Origin: Macrotis lagotis
Taxonomy: Eukaryota > Chordata > Mammalia > Peramelemorphia > Peramelidae
Length of the DNA stretch: 64,000 nt
Assembly: GCF_037893015.1 (NCBI RefSeq)
Contig: NC_133661.1
Span: forward strand, 248,678,962-248,742,961
Direction of reading: 5' to 3'
The notes below the pieces were generated by a model that saw nothing but the letters and a program-made list of their open reading frames with translations, did no database searches and was not told the DNA's origin. Both the position numbers and the translations under genes were made by a program. Shown here piece by piece: positions 22,520 through 35,379 of the stretch (positions within the stretch are counted from its first letter, which is position 1; each line of letters starts with the position of its first letter).

Positions 22520-24770
22520 CATTGTTCTAAAGATGACAAAAGTCTTTGAACTTGAGTTTCTCTAGTAATTTGTTTAGTTCCATATTTTCTTTTATTTATC
22601 TTTCCATTAGACTTAGCCAAAACTAAGAGAGTGCTATTAAAGTCTCCTGTCATTATTATGTTACTGTCTATATCTTGTATTTGGTTTTTGCCTGAGAATA
22701 CAGTATTTCTTTTATGAATTTGGACGCTAAGTCATTTGAAATATAGAAATTTATTCCTGATAATGGTTTATTGTCTATTTTCCTCTGGACATAATATAGT
22801 TTCCTCATTTATCCTTTTTTATGCTTTGAATGTTTGCTTTAGCTTTCTTATACAACATGAATTCACCTTCTGCTTTTTATAGTTCTCATCCCCCAGTTTT
22901 ATTCTGTTAGTTTTTAAATTTTTTTTGTTTTAACTACCTTTGTTTTTAAAATGAGTTTCTTATAATTAATTGGTTATAGAGGGTTTTTTTAAGAATCCAA
23001 CATGCTACTCTTTTCCCATTTATTGGGATATTTAATTCATTCCCATTTAAAGTTATGAGAGTTAAATTGATTTTTTATCTGACTCTAATATTGGAACTTT
23101 TCAGAATTCCCCCCCCCACCTTTTGATATAAATACAGTACTATTTTCCTTCAATTTCTTTAGCTTATTCTTTTTTAGGTGGTTTTATTCTACTAACTCAT
23201 TTCCCTTCCCTCCTGATTCCTCTTCCCATTTATCATCCTTTCCCTTTAGGATCTTGCTTTCCAGTTTTTAATCTGGTTATTTACTCAATTATTGACATTT
23301 TTCCTCATCTTAGTTAGCCAAATAGATTCTTCTTTCCTTTCAACTAGCTCTATTGGCAAGATTTTTTTTAATTTAATTTTTTGCCCCCTTCCAGAGTGGT
23401 TTTCTTTCATTCTTTTCAATACCCATCTTCTCTTTCATATCCTATAATTATTGTCTTTCTTTATTATTTGTAAAACTCGCAGAATCAAAACTTCTGAAAT
23501 ATCAGTTTTGTGCTCTCCCCTCCACACTGCCTTTGAAGAACTTATCCTGCAGAATCTTCTTTTCCACTGTGCCTCAGTTCCAGGAAAATGCCAACTGCTT
23601 CAGGGTAATATCCTCTTCCCTTTTTCATTTCCTTCCCCTTTCGTTCTCATCTATTCCCCTGCAGGCTCTTATTTTCCTGAAGCTAAAATTAGCCCTTGAT
23701 TTGACCCTGACATATCATATGTCACCCCCCCCACCCCGGCAATCTTCCCTATTTTTCACATGTCCTCTTGGATTGTAATATAGTTCCACCAAAAAAAAAT
23801 ACTGACTCACCTATTAGTAAGGTGTCAACCAGGTTTTGTTTATAATATTTTAAGCACACTTCTTTACTGTTATTTCCTTCTTCATTCCCTTCTCTTTATG
23901 TACATTTATAAAGAAGTATCTTACTGGTTTCTCTGGGGTCACTCTACTGCTACTTCTGTCCTTAGCTGATAAATTTATTTATCCTTTCACATTTCTGTTG
24001 TCTGGGGTGTTTGAGAAACAAACAAAAAAAATATTTTCAGGACTGATTTTCAGTCTAAGAATGTTTCAAATGCCTCTTATTGAATGTCAATCTCTTTTCT
24101 AGATAGTTGGGCTCATATTTACAGAGTAGGTTACCTTTGCTCCAATGCTCTTAGGAACCCATAATTCTATTCCCCACTGCATTTCCTGGTACAAAACAGT
24201 CATTGTAGTATTATTATTTTCTTTCCATTGTATTTAAAGGTCTTTCTCCTGATTACTTGCAGAATGTTTTCTGAATTGGATTATTACTTTAACTACTATA
24301 TGTCTTGGAGTTTGTAGCCTTTGGATTTTAACCCCCCTGGTGATAATTCATGAATTGCTTTGAAGAGTATTTCAGTTTTCTATGATCAGAAGTTCTGGGC
24401 AAATCTTCTGTATTATTTATTGCATTATGATGATCAGGGTTTTTTTGGACTTGTCATGTTCTTCTAGGAGATCTATTACCCTTGGGTTGTCTATGTATAT
24501 ATAGAATTTGAGAGCAGTATGTTTTGCTTTAATATTTTCCTTTAGTGATATTGCTTTTTGCTTCTCATCTTCTAGAAATTCTTAAAGACTGTCCTTCACT
24601 TCTGTGTATTTACATAACCTGATTTATTATTCTCCTTTTTGTTTCTTTGATGAGATGTTATCACAGATTTGTGTTTTTTTAAATCCTCATTATTTCTGTT
24701 TTATAGGCCAAGAATTCTGCTTTCATAATTCTTATTTTTCTCTTAAACAACTTAGAAACAGGGACTTTTG
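22520..24770 (-). mobile_element. LINE-1, antisense (ORF2 endonuclease side and ORF1)
   Basis: Plus-strand wording at 22640-23080 ('agtctcctgtcattattatg', 'ttcccatttattgggatatt') is antisense L1 ORF2 5' part. At 24240-24760 it is antisense ORF1 ('gcagaatgttttctgaattg', 'atatgtcttggagtttgtag'). It is heavily mutated, and its right end is cut by the third HAL1. Confidence 0.6.
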
Positions 24771-24771
24771 A

Positions 24772-27368
24772 GGCAGAGCCAAGATGGTGGAGCAAAACTA
24801 GGAAGTTCCTGGAGCTTTCCCCAAAACAAGTTTGAATGAAACCTCTAAACAGATTCTACAGTTACAGATCCCACCAAAAAAAAAACAGTGAAACAACATT
24901 CTAATGAGATATCTTGGAGGATCTGCAGGAAAAAATCTGCCATAGGGGTAAAAAGGGAGTATAGCCCTATGTGGGAGAGCTGGGAAGCCAACAAGACTTT
25001 TAGCAAAGTCCCAGATCCCAACCCCAGCTCATAAAGCAAAGTTTTGAGCCTGGGAAGCTAATGTGGTGTTGGGCTACTCAATGACAGGGAACAAACCAGG
25101 AACACTGGAAACAGAAAACCAGGGACCAAAACCCCAGCAAAAAAAAAAAAAAGCTTGGGACTATACATTCTTTACCACAGGAACAGGAACAGAGCCAAAC
25201 TGACAAAATGACTAGAAAAACAAACAAATAAACAAAAAAAGTCTCTTACCATTAACAGCTACTATTCTGATGGGGTGATAAAAAAATCATCTCAGAAGAA
25301 GAAAACAGTGACAAAATACATATAAAGCCTCTAAGGGGTTAATGGATTGGCCTTGATTCCAAAAAAATCTTTTGGAGGAGCTCAAAAAGAATTTTAACAA
25401 CCAAAATAAAAGAGGATGATGAAAAAAATGAGAAAAGAAAATATAGTCCTACAGGAGAGGTATGAAAAATTACCTGAAGAGAACAATAATTTTAAAATTG
25501 ACCAATTGGAAAAGGAAATAAAAACACTAATTGAAGCAATAAAACCTTAAAAACTAGACCTGGGCAAATGGAAATGAATGACTCTGTGAGTCACCAAGAT
25601 TCCATCAAATAAAAGCAAAAGGCTAAAAAAAATAGAAGAAAATGTAAAGTATTTCTTAGGAAAAATGACCAATCTGGAGACTAGATCCAGGAGGGATAAT
25701 TTATGAATTCTATCTGAAATCCATGATTAGAAAAAGAACCTGGACAACATCATGTAGGAAATTATCATGGAAAACTGACCTAATATTCAAGAACAAGAAG
25801 ATAAAATAGTCCTTGAAAGAATCCCCAGCATTCCTTTGAATTTGCCCCTTTGAAATTACTAAAATTAAAACTCCAAGGAATATACTAGCTAAATTTCAGA
25901 ATTCTCAGTTAGAGGAGAAAATACTGCAAGCAGTCATAAAAGAGCTATTTAAATACCAGGAATCCATAGTTAGCATTGTGCAGGATTTATCAGCTTCAAC
26001 ATTAAAGGATCAGAGGGCCTGAAATATTATATTCTGGAGGGCAAAGTAACTTGGATTACAAGCAAGAATCAACTACCCTACAAAATTCAGCATATCTCTT
26101 CATGGGAAAAGATGGATTTTCAACAAAATAGAAAACTTTCAAACTTTCTTGATTAAAAAGAACAGAATTGAACAGAAAATTTGATCTTCAAATACAATAC
26201 TCAAGAGACATATAAAAAGGTAAATGGGAGGGAGGGTAAATGTTAATTAACTCTTTTTCAAATTTTAAAAAATATTTAAATTAACTCTTGAGAACTATAG
26301 TTCTTTTAGAACATTTGAAATGAACATATTTTGACAAAGGATATAGGTATAAATTGACTGATGTGATTGAATTTTTAGTTCTTGAATGATTTTACTTTAT
26401 ATGATAAGCTCATGAGGACTATTTCTATAGAGGGTACCTGGACAGAAGGTAATTTGTATGTTATTTGTAATTTGATGATGCTTATGGCTCTTGAGAATTG
26501 TATTTCTAATGGGACAGTTTACTTGGACAGAGTGTACTTGGACAGAGGCTGTGGGAGGAAGCAACTATAAGATAATGTTGCTTATAAATTAATCAATCAA
26601 TTAATCAATACTTGAGAATTATATTTCTATCAGGACAGATAAAAAGAGTATCTCTTATGAGTCCAGGACAGTAAAACAATCAAAATATGAAAAGAAGGAT
26701 TATACTAGGAGAAAGCAAGGGTTATTATAGGATTAATAACCCTTGTAGAGGCACAAAGACCCATTAAAGTAGAGAAAAAGGGAAAGCATAGCACTGAGTA
26801 AATTTTATTCTCAACAAATTTAGCCCAAAGATACATTCCCAACTGGATTTAAAATTTTATCCTATCCTACAGGGAAATGGGGTGGAGGGAGGGGGGAGAA
26901 AGGGGAAGAAGGAACTGATAAAAGGGAGGGGGGGGAATAAAATAAAAATGAAGGTAAAGTAAAAGTTAAAAAGAAAAGTAAAAGGGAAAAGGGAGAAAGG
27001 AGAAGGAAAGGAAAAAGGAAAAGGAAATAGAAAGACTGATCAAGAGTCAGCAATCAAAGGCAAAACATTGGTGAGGAGGGATTATGGGAAAGGAAAGAGG
27101 AAAATATAAATGGGGAAAGATAGCATGGAGGGAAACAGAGTTAGTAATCATAATTGTAAATTTTTTTTGTTCTTTCTCATGGTTTTTTCACCTGAGCTCT
27201 AATTCCTCTTTCACAATATGACTAATATGGAAAAATGTGCAAGTTTTAACAGATTGCCATATGGGGAGGGTGGTCGAAAAATGTGGAACTAATAAACTTG
27301 CAAATAGATAAATGTTGAAAACTACCTTTTAGCATAATTGGAAAAATAAAATAAAATAAAATAAAAGA
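24772..27368 (+). mobile_element. Third HAL1-like element
   Basis: It starts 'aggcagagccaagatggtgg'. A degraded ORF1 region follows (coiled-coil wording 25380-25700; the RRM region near 25700 has frameshifts), then the segment shared with the other HAL1s ('caagaatcaactaccctaca' near 26065). A purine-rich block (26870-27030) and an L1-type 3' UTR end in (AAAAT)n at 27340-27365. It has no endonuclease or RT. Confidence 0.7.
24779..24788 (+). promoter_or_regulatory. YY1-like motif at the HAL1 5' terminus
   Basis: CCAAGATGGT, one base off the form in the other two HAL1s and at the same position. Activity is inferred. Confidence 0.4.
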
Positions 27369-27370
27369 AC

Positions 27371-28938
27371 CAGATCTAAAATTATATTATAAAGCACCAG
27401 TCATCAAAACTGTCTGGTATTGGCTAAGAAATAGACTGGTGGATCAGTGGAATAGACCAGGTGCAATAGCAGGAAATGATTATAGTAAATTTGAGTTGAT
27501 AAACTCAAAGAGTGCAGTTACTGGGATAAAAACTCTCTCTCTTAGATAAAAATTGTTGGGAAAATTGGAAGTTAGTATGGAAGAAACTTGGATTAGACCA
27601 ACACCTCACACCCCATACCAAAATAAGATCAAAATGAATACCGGATCTAGACATAAAAAAAAAACAATATTATAAGTAAACTAGGAGAACAAGGAATAGT
27701 TTACCTGTCAGATCTATGGAAAGGGAAGCAATTTATGACCAAGGAAGAGATGGATTAAAATAAACTAGATAATTTTGATTACATTCAATTAAAAAGCTTT
27801 TTGCACAGACAAGACCACTGTAACCAAGATCAAAAGAAATGCAGTAAACTGGGAAACAATTTTTATGACTAGTGTTTCTGACTAAGGACTCATCTCTAAA
27901 ATATACAGAACACTGAATCAAATTATTTTTTAAAAAAGACAAGCCATTCCCTAATTGACAAATGGTCAAATGATTTGTAAAGGCAATTTACATATGATGA
28001 AATCAAAGTGATCCATAGTCATATGAAAATTGCTCTAAATCATTACTTATTAGATAAATGCAAATTAAAACATCTCTGAGGTACCACCTCACACCTCTCA
28101 GACTGGCCAATATGACTAGAAAGGACAATGATCAATGTTGGAAGGGATGTGGGAAATCTGGGGCACTAATACATTGTTAGTGGAGCTATGAACTCATCTA
28201 AATTTTCTGGAGAAGAATTTGGAATTATGCCCAATTGGCAAAAAAAAATGTGCATACCCTTTGATCCAGTAATAGCACTACTGGGTCTGTACCCTGAAGA
28301 AATTATGAAAAGGAGTTAAAAACATCACCTGTACAAAAATGTTCATAGCAGCTCTGTTTGTGGTGGCAAAGAAATGGAAACTGAGGGAATGTCCATCAAT
28401 TAGGGAATGGCTTAACAAACTGTGGTATATGTATGTGATGGAACACTATTGTTCTATTAGAAACCAGTAGGGGTGGGAATTCAGGGAAGCCTGGAAGGAT
28501 CTGCATGAATTGATGCTGAGTGAAATGAGCAGAACCAGAAGAATATTGTACACCCTGATGGCAGCATGGAGGTGATGAACAATCTTAATGGACTTGCTCA
28601 TACTAACGGCAACAATCAGGCAGTTTTGGGATATCTGCTATGGAGAATGCCATCTGTATCCTGAGAGAATTGTGGAGTTTGAACAAAGACCAAAGATTAT
28701 TACCTTTAATTTTTTTAAAAAAAGGTTGTCTTATTATGTAATTCTGCTATATCACATACTATATGTTTCTTCCTTAAGGATATGATTTCTCTCTCATCAC
28801 ATTCAACTTAGATCAATGCATACTATATGAATGATTTAAAGACTAACAAACTGCCTTCTGTGGGGGGTGGGGGAGGGAAGCAAGATTGGGGGAAAAATTG
28901 TAAAACAAAATAAATAAAACCTTTCTAAAATTAAAAAA
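27371..28938 (+). mobile_element. LINE-1 3' end
   Basis: Same L1 subfamily and nearly the same start as the copy at the left edge ('atctaaaattatattataaa'). It carries the ORF2 C-terminal region with frameshifts, then 'gctgagtgaaatgagcagaa', a G-rich block (28861-28895) and an A-rich tail. It abuts the A-tail of the HAL1, a common landing place. Confidence 0.9.
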
Positions 28939-28974
28939 TAGTTATATTCACTGGAAAAAATAAAAGAAATTATG

Positions 28975-29496
28975 AAGTACAGGACTTCAGAAAAGTCCGG
29001 AAGGATTTGTATGAACTTATGCTGAGTGAAGTGAGAAGAATCAGAAGAACATTATACACATTAACATCAACATTGTGTGATGATCATCTGAAATGGGCTT
29101 GCTCTCAGCAGTTCAATAATAAAAGACAGTTCTAAAGGACCTGTGATCGAAAATGCCACTCACATCCAGAGAAGGAATTATGGAGTCTGAATGCAGACAA
29201 AAGCTTACTATTTTTAATTTTTAAAATTTGTTTTATATTCTATGAGTTTTTTGCCTTTCAAGTTTTTTCCCTTTTTTGATTTGATTTTTCTTTTACAACA
29301 TGATTAATATGGATATGTTTGACATAGTTATATATGTATAACCTATATTAAATTGTTTTCTTTCAGGCAGAGGGATAGGGAAGGCAGGGAGGGAGAAAAA
29401 TGTACAACTCAAAAACCTTACAAAAAATGATTGTTTAAAACTCCCTTTGCATATCATTGGAAAAATAAAGAAATAAAATACTTTTTTTTAAAAAGC
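28975..29496 (+). mobile_element. LINE-1 3' tail of another subfamily
   Basis: Starts 'ggacttcagaaaagtccgga', continues 'gctgagtgaagtgagaagaa', then a 3' UTR with 'cagggagggagaaaaatgta' and 'gcatatcattggaaaaataa' and an A-rich end. Confidence 0.8.
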
Positions 29497-29504
29497 TCAA
29501 AAAA

Positions 29505-30060
29505 CCCCAGAAATAGAGTGTCTTGTTTCATATTCTCTTCAAATTTCATAATGTTCTTTGTCTCATCAAGTGTCAGAACATTTTTCTTAGTTTTGAAATA
29601 GATATCTGAACTAATTTACTGGATCTAGAAGTCATATTTCCTATGTGGTTGATGATTTCCTTGCTAATATATCTGCTTTATGTTTGAAGTCTTTAAATTT
29701 CTTCCTCTTGAGATCTTTGGTAATTTTTATCTTCTTTTCCCCCCCTCATCTTCTCCTATTCCTTCCCTTTGTTGGTAGTTAATTGGTTGTTGAATCTCAT
29801 AGCATCTCAACTTTTTCACTTCCCCAAGTGACTGACTTTTTTTGAGGCCAGAATGGGTCTTAGCCACATGCTGAGATCATTACATACAATATAGTGGAAT
29901 ACTACACAACCCCTATGCACAGCTTCCAGTGTTCCTACCCGCTCTGTTTCTCAGCTTTCTGGCCATGTACCTATTTAATCATAAAACTGCTGTGCTGGTG
30001 CTAAGGGGTTGATTTCTATAGTTTGGATCTCCAAGGTCTGGGGGTTGGGTGTGGGGTTGA
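29505..30060 (-). mobile_element. Possible continuation of the antisense L1 at 22.5-24.8 kb
   Basis: Wording resembles antisense ORF1 coiled-coil/5' UTR sequence. The flanks 'agaaacagggactttt' (24756) and 'agaaatagagtgtctt' (29510) could be a decayed TSD of the whole inserted block. Speculative. Confidence 0.3.
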
Positions 30061-30069
30061 CCCCTATTT

Positions 30070-31780
30070 CAAATCCATATGGCTCCATCTTCACCTCTCT
30101 TCCTCATCTTATATTATTCATATGTATTATGCACTCTCTCTTCCTTCACCTGTCTCACTTGAAGAGGTGACCTTACTCTTTATGAAGGCTAATTCCTTTA
30201 TCTGAAAGATTAATCAATCCTATTCCATCTCATTTCCTCCAACAGACTGTCCCTTCTGTCATCCTAATTCTATAATTTATCTTTAATCTCTCCTTGTCTA
30301 TTGTCTCCTTTCCTGTTGCCCACAAATATGCTCATGTTTCCAGCATTTTCCAAAAAATTTCACATTTTTATAATGTTTTAATGTTTTCATTATGTTTTTA
30401 ATAGTTATTGTCCTATATTTCTTCTATCCTTTATACCTTCTGCCCCAAATACTTTGAAAAGATCAACTAAAATAGGTACTTCCATTTTCTCTTCTTTCAA
30501 ACTTGACATTAGATTTCAACTTCTGATCATATTGTTCCATTGAAATTGCTTTCTTCAAAGTTACTAATAATCTCTTAATTTGAAAGTCCAATGTCCTTTT
30601 CTTAATCCTCTTTTTCTTCAAATTCTCTGCAGTCTTTGACTCTCCTCCTTGATGATCTCGTCTCACTAGAATTTAGTGACACCACTCTATCCTGTTTCTC
30701 ATGCTACATTTCTGAATACTCCTCAGTCTCTTTTCCAGGATCCTCATCCAGATATAACTTGTATCCATGTATTTATCCCACAGAAGATATATCCTATATC
30801 GTTTCCATTTAATACTACTTCACTTGGTGAACTCATCAGTTTCCATGGATTCAATTATCATCTCCATGCTAATGTTTCTCAAATTTAGCTTTCCTGCCCT
30901 AACTTTCTCAGCTGAGTTCCAATCTAAAATTTCCAACCACCTTTCACACATCTCATACTGGAAGTAGACACTTTAAATTAACATGCCCAAAACTGATATC
31001 ATTGTCTTTTTTCCTAAACTCTGTCTTCTTACTTTCCCTATAAGAGGGCTGCACCATCTTCTCAGTCCTTCAGGCTTGCAACCTAGTGGAATATAATATT
31101 TAACTCCTCATTACCTCTCAACCCCCATATCCAATCATTTGCCAAGGTCTGCTGATTTCATCTTTGCATAATCTCTCAAATACACACCTTTTTTCTCCTT
31201 TGCACCATACTCTGGTGCAAACTTTATCACCTCAGACCTGGATTATTATAATAACTTTTTGTTATTATAGCCTCTCCAGTTCCTTCCCACTTCAATCATC
31301 CTCCATTCAGTCAGCAAAGTGATTTTCCTAAGGTGCAAGTTTAACCATTTCCCTTTCCCCCAGCTCAATAAACTCTAGTGGCTTCCTATCAGCTTCCAAA
31401 TCAAATAAAAAAATCCCTTGTTGGGCAATCAAAGCCTCTTATAACCTAGTCCCCCCTTCTTTTTCTAGTCTTGACATTATTCTCCTCCATAAACTCTTCC
31501 ATCCAACAGTACTGACTTCTTTGTTGTTCCTAGCATTTTCTCTGCCTCTTTCTCATCTCTACCAAATGGCTTCCCTGGCTTTCTTTAAATTCAAACTAAA
31601 AATTCTTTTACAGGAAGCCTTCTTCAACTTCTCTTAATTCTAGTACCTTCCCTCTTTTAAATTATTTCCTACCTTTCCTGCATGTAGCTTGCTTGAACAA
31701 ATTTGTTTGCTTGGTGAGTCTCATGAACTCCTTGAGGATAAGGAATGTCTTGCCTCTTCTATTTTACACTCAAATAATAT
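30070..31780 (+). mobile_element. L2 LINE (RT region to 3' end)
   Basis: The stretch near 30535-30690 encodes a decayed version of the L2 RT sequence (VTNNLL followed by KSN). The block at 31225-31450 ('ctcaataaactctagtggct', 'caatcaaagcctcttataac') and the end near 31690-31780 are L2 3' wording. Confidence 0.75.
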
Positions 31781-31866
31781 AGAGTCACTTAAATGGGGAT
31801 AAAATGACAAAACAAAAAGCAGCTCCTACCCTCAAGGAACTCATATTCTATTGAAACATCATATAG

Positions 31867-32023
31867 GGGTGGCTAGGTGGCGTAGTGGATAAAGCACCAG
31901 CCTTGGAGTCAAGAGTACCTGGGTTCAAATCCGGTCTCAGACACTTAATAATTACCTAGCTGTGTGGCTTTGGGCAAGCCACTTAACCCCATTTGCCTTG
32001 CAAAAAAAAAAAAAAAAAAGAAA
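31867..32023 (+). mobile_element. Marsupial SINE with perfect TSD
   Basis: Flanked by gaaacatcatatag at 31853-31866 and 32024-32037 (14 of 14). The body is close to the family form, with an 18-A tail. Probably one of the younger copies. Confidence 0.97.
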
Positions 32024-32037
32024 GAAACATCATATAG

Positions 32038-33540
32038 CTGAATTTTAAGACATTTAATTTTATCAAAGAATGCAGAAGTACCACTCATAATTTGACCAGA
32101 TTCTGGAAATCTTGATACCATATTAAAAGTTTGGGACTTTCTAGGTAAGTTAGTGAAAACTCAAAGAGTTATAAATCGTTGCTACCTTATCTCAAAGCTA
32201 TTTAGGGAGGGAGAATTGACATCAATACCTTACACGAGAATGTTGAAGACATGAAGAAAAAAAATGGAGTACTGAAAATATTTCCTTTGCTTCTGGTAGA
32301 GCTTTGTTATGGAAGTTAACAAGAGATCTTTGAATTGTTCTTTCAAATGCAGTTCTGTGGTTACTAGTGGCCTTGGAATTGATGTTTTTAAGGACTCCAT
32401 TGCTAATCCAAACAAAAGTTCAGAGAAGTAACAGCTATCCCTACACAGGACATCTTCTGGAAATTTTCTTACCTTTGTGGAAGGTAGTGGTCATGAGCTT
32501 CTTCACCTGTCTTCAAGAATGGAAAAATGAACAAAAGCTAGGCTTTTGTAGAACAGAAAAATGCTTAGGTGAGTAGTCAACTGGAAACAAGACCTCATTA
32601 AGTTTTTTTTTTCTCTGACTATATGCATGCACCTGTATGTGTCAATGTATGATGCATAGATAATGTGTCTGAGGGGTTTATGTATTTTATGATCCATTAT
32701 AGTCCAATTGTTTGTTGGTTTATGGACATACTGACATATTTTATTTTATTTTTTCCCATCATCAGAAGATCTCAAATTAGGAAATGGCACTTAAATGTAT
32801 GAAAGATTTAATGCTGAAGTAAGCTTTTTAAGGTTCTTTGCTATTCTGGCATTGATCTTTTCATAAATAAGTATACTGAAAAATATTTTTAAATAGAACA
32901 ATATCATATGAAGCAGACATAAAATTATCATGATTGCTTTATATTTACATTAAGCTGTATTTTTGTTCAAAAAATATTGCATAAGATGCAGTTAAAGCTT
33001 CACACATTTTCATGATTTTTATATGCACAAACTTTCAAGAAAATACTTGAAAATAAACTTCATTGCCTTTCATTGATTAAATAGCAAATAAAACATGACT
33101 CTAAAAAAATAAAAGAAATGTCATATAGTTACAAATTAATGAACTTTCAGTACCCAAAATGGTACCTAGAACATATATAATATACCATAACAATATAATG
33201 TAATATAATATACTATATAACATAATCATTATTATTATATAACAATATATAATGATATATAATCATAATAACACAATATACCATCAATAAATAGTACATG
33301 GATTGTACTTATCTCAGATTACCTAACTCTCAATACAGTGCTCTTTTTACTATAGTATTCTTTCCATAAGTTGAATACAGTATACTTTCCATAAGTTTTT
33401 AGCCAAAGTTTCTATATCATTTTTGAGTTCAGGATAGATTAAAGTTTAATGATTAATGATTTAGAGTGTTATCTAGTGTCTACATATATCAGAGCAGGAT
33501 AGATTGCCACTAAATTTAAGTGGAAATACATTTTTTACTT
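32038..33540. other. 1.5 kb AT-rich, without a recognised element
   Basis: No repeat family or gene recognised. It includes an irregular TATAA-rich stretch at 33170-33300. Short open stretches (32230-32415 minus, 32367-32576 plus) are not recognisable proteins. Confidence 0.45.
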
Positions 33541-33544
33541 CTTA

Positions 33545-33612
33545 AAAATCTTTATCACTTAGTATTATGCCTGGCACATAGTCAGAGTTTAATAAATGTT
33601 TATTGACCGGCT
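33545..33612 (+). mobile_element. L2 3'-terminal fragment
   Basis: 'tgcctggcacatagtcagag' followed by 'tttaataaatgtttattgac' is the L2 3' end. Confidence 0.65.
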
Positions 33613-34083
33613 GATTTATAAGCTTTATTTCATCACACCCTGGAAGCAGATCCCTGGGAAAATGCAAAAACTACAGGAAAAAAATTCTGACCATAAAAAG
33701 TTACTATAGTAGCAAGGAAGCTCAAAATACACTTACAATATAACAAAATTAAAGTTCTTTTATTCAAAACCTCCAAGAAAAATATAAATTGATCTCAGGT
33801 CATTGAAGAACTCAAAAAAGATTTTGAAAATCCAATAAGAGAGGTAGAGGAAAAATTGGGAAAAGAAAGAATGATAGAAGAAAATTATGAAAAACTAATC
33901 AATAACTTGGCAAATAAATTGAAGAAAATAATACCCTAAAAACTAGACAAGGTCAAATGGTAAAAAGAGATAAAAAAGTCAATGATAACAAGAATAACTT
34001 TAAAAAAAAGCAGAATTGGCTAAATTTTTTAAAAGGCACAAAAATTCATTGAAAGAAAAAAACTCCTTAAAAAATAGAATTGG

Positions 34084-34767
34084 ACCCTTTGACCCAGCAA
34101 TACCACTACTGGGTCTATACCCTGAAGAGATGAGGAAAAAGGGTAAAAACATTACTTGTACAAAAATATTTATAGCAGCCCTGTTTGAGGTGGCAAAGAA
34201 TTGGAAATCCAGTAAATGTCCTTCAGTTGGGGAATGGTTTAGCAAACTGTGGTATATGTATGTCATGGAATACTATTGTTCTATTAGAAATCAGGAGGGA
34301 CGGGATTTCAGGGAGACCTGGAGGGATTTGCATGAACTGATGCTGAGTGAGATGAGCAGAACCAGAAAAACACTGTACACCCTAACAGCAACATGGGGGT
34401 GATGTTCAACCTTGAGGGACTTGCTCATTCCATCAGTGCAACAATTGGGAACAATTTTAGGCTGTCTGCAAAGGAGAGTACCACCTGTGTCCAGATAAGG
34501 AGCTGTGGAGTTTGAACAAAGTACAAGGACTATTCCCTTTAATTTGGGAAAAAAAACCCAGATGTCTTATGGTTTGATCTGGTTACCTCTGAGAATTCTG
34601 TTCTCTTTAAGGATATGATTTCTCTCTCATCACACCCAATTTGGATCGAGGTACAACATGGAAACAAAGTAAAGATTGACGGAGTGCTATCTGTGGGGTG
34701 GGGGTGGGGGAGGGAAGCCAGATTGGGGGAAAACTGTAAAACTCAAATAATACCTTTAATAAAAATT
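34084..34767 (+). mobile_element. 5'-truncated LINE-1 inserted in the HAL1, with 17-bp TSD
   Basis: Perfect TSD ttaaaaaatagaattgg at 34067-34083 and 34768-34784, cut at the classical L1 endonuclease site TT/AAAA. The insert begins 'accctttgacccagcaatac' and carries the ORF2 C-terminus (KIFIAALFEVAKNW), 3' UTR with G-rich block at 34698-34728 and tail. A recent, clean truncated insertion. Confidence 0.97.
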
Positions 34768-34828
34768 TTAAAAAATAGAATTGGCCAAATGGAAAAGGAG
34801 GTATAAAACCATTTAAAAAATAATTTCT

Positions 34829-34979
34829 GGGGTGGCTGGGTGGCGTAGTGGATAAAGCACCAGCCTTGGAGTCAGGAATACCTGGATTCAAATCCGGTCT
34901 CAGACACTTACTAATTACCTAGCTGTGTGGCCTTGGGCAAGCCACTTAACCCCATTTGCCTTGTAAAAACCTAAAAAAA
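34829..34979 (+). mobile_element. Marsupial SINE
   Basis: Starts 'ggggtggctgggtggcgtag', ends 'ccttgtaaaaacctaaaaaa'. Probable TSD around aaaaaataattt. Confidence 0.94.
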
Positions 34980-34985
34980 AATAAT

Positions 34986-34999
34986 TTTTTTCTTCCTTC

Positions 35000-35058
<59 letters not shown>

Positions 35059-35060
35059 TC
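34986..35060. repeat. (CTTT)n microsatellite
   Basis: About 18 near-perfect CTTT units between two oppositely oriented SINEs, probably grown from the poly(T) start of the antisense SINE at 35060. Confidence 0.95.
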
Positions 35061-35200
35061 AGTTTTTGCAAGGAAATGTGGGGGTGACTTGCCCAAGGTC
35101 ACACAACTAGGTAATTAGTAAGTGTCTGAGGTCAGATTTGAACTCAGGTCCTCCCAACCCCAGGGCCAGTGCTCTATTCACTGAGCCACCTAGCTGCCCC
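35060..35200 (-). mobile_element. Marsupial SINE, older subtype
   Basis: Starts 'agtttttgcaaggaaatgtg', ends 'cacctagctgcccc'. Reads 'gtcctccc' where the young copies read 'gtactcct'. Confidence 0.9.
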
Positions 35201-35221
35201 AAGAAAATGATTTCTTTTTTT

Positions 35222-35350
35222 TTTTACTTTTTCACAAAGCAGTGGGATTAAGTGAGTTGCCCAAGGTCACACAGCTAGGTAATTATTATGTGTCTGAGGT
35301 TGAATTTGAACTCAAGTCCTCTTGATTCCACTGCACCATCTAGCTACCCC
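35222..35350 (-). mobile_element. Marsupial SINE, shortened
   Basis: 'cagtgggattaagtgagttg' to 'accatctagctacccc', with about 20 bases missing before the head. Confidence 0.88.
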
Positions 35351-35379
35351 AAAATAATTTCTTAAAATTTAGAATTGAG

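Noticed and set aside
34986..35060. CTTT repeat as a regulatory pyrimidine tract or splice acceptor
   Set aside because: Plain microsatellite between two SINEs with no exon next to it.
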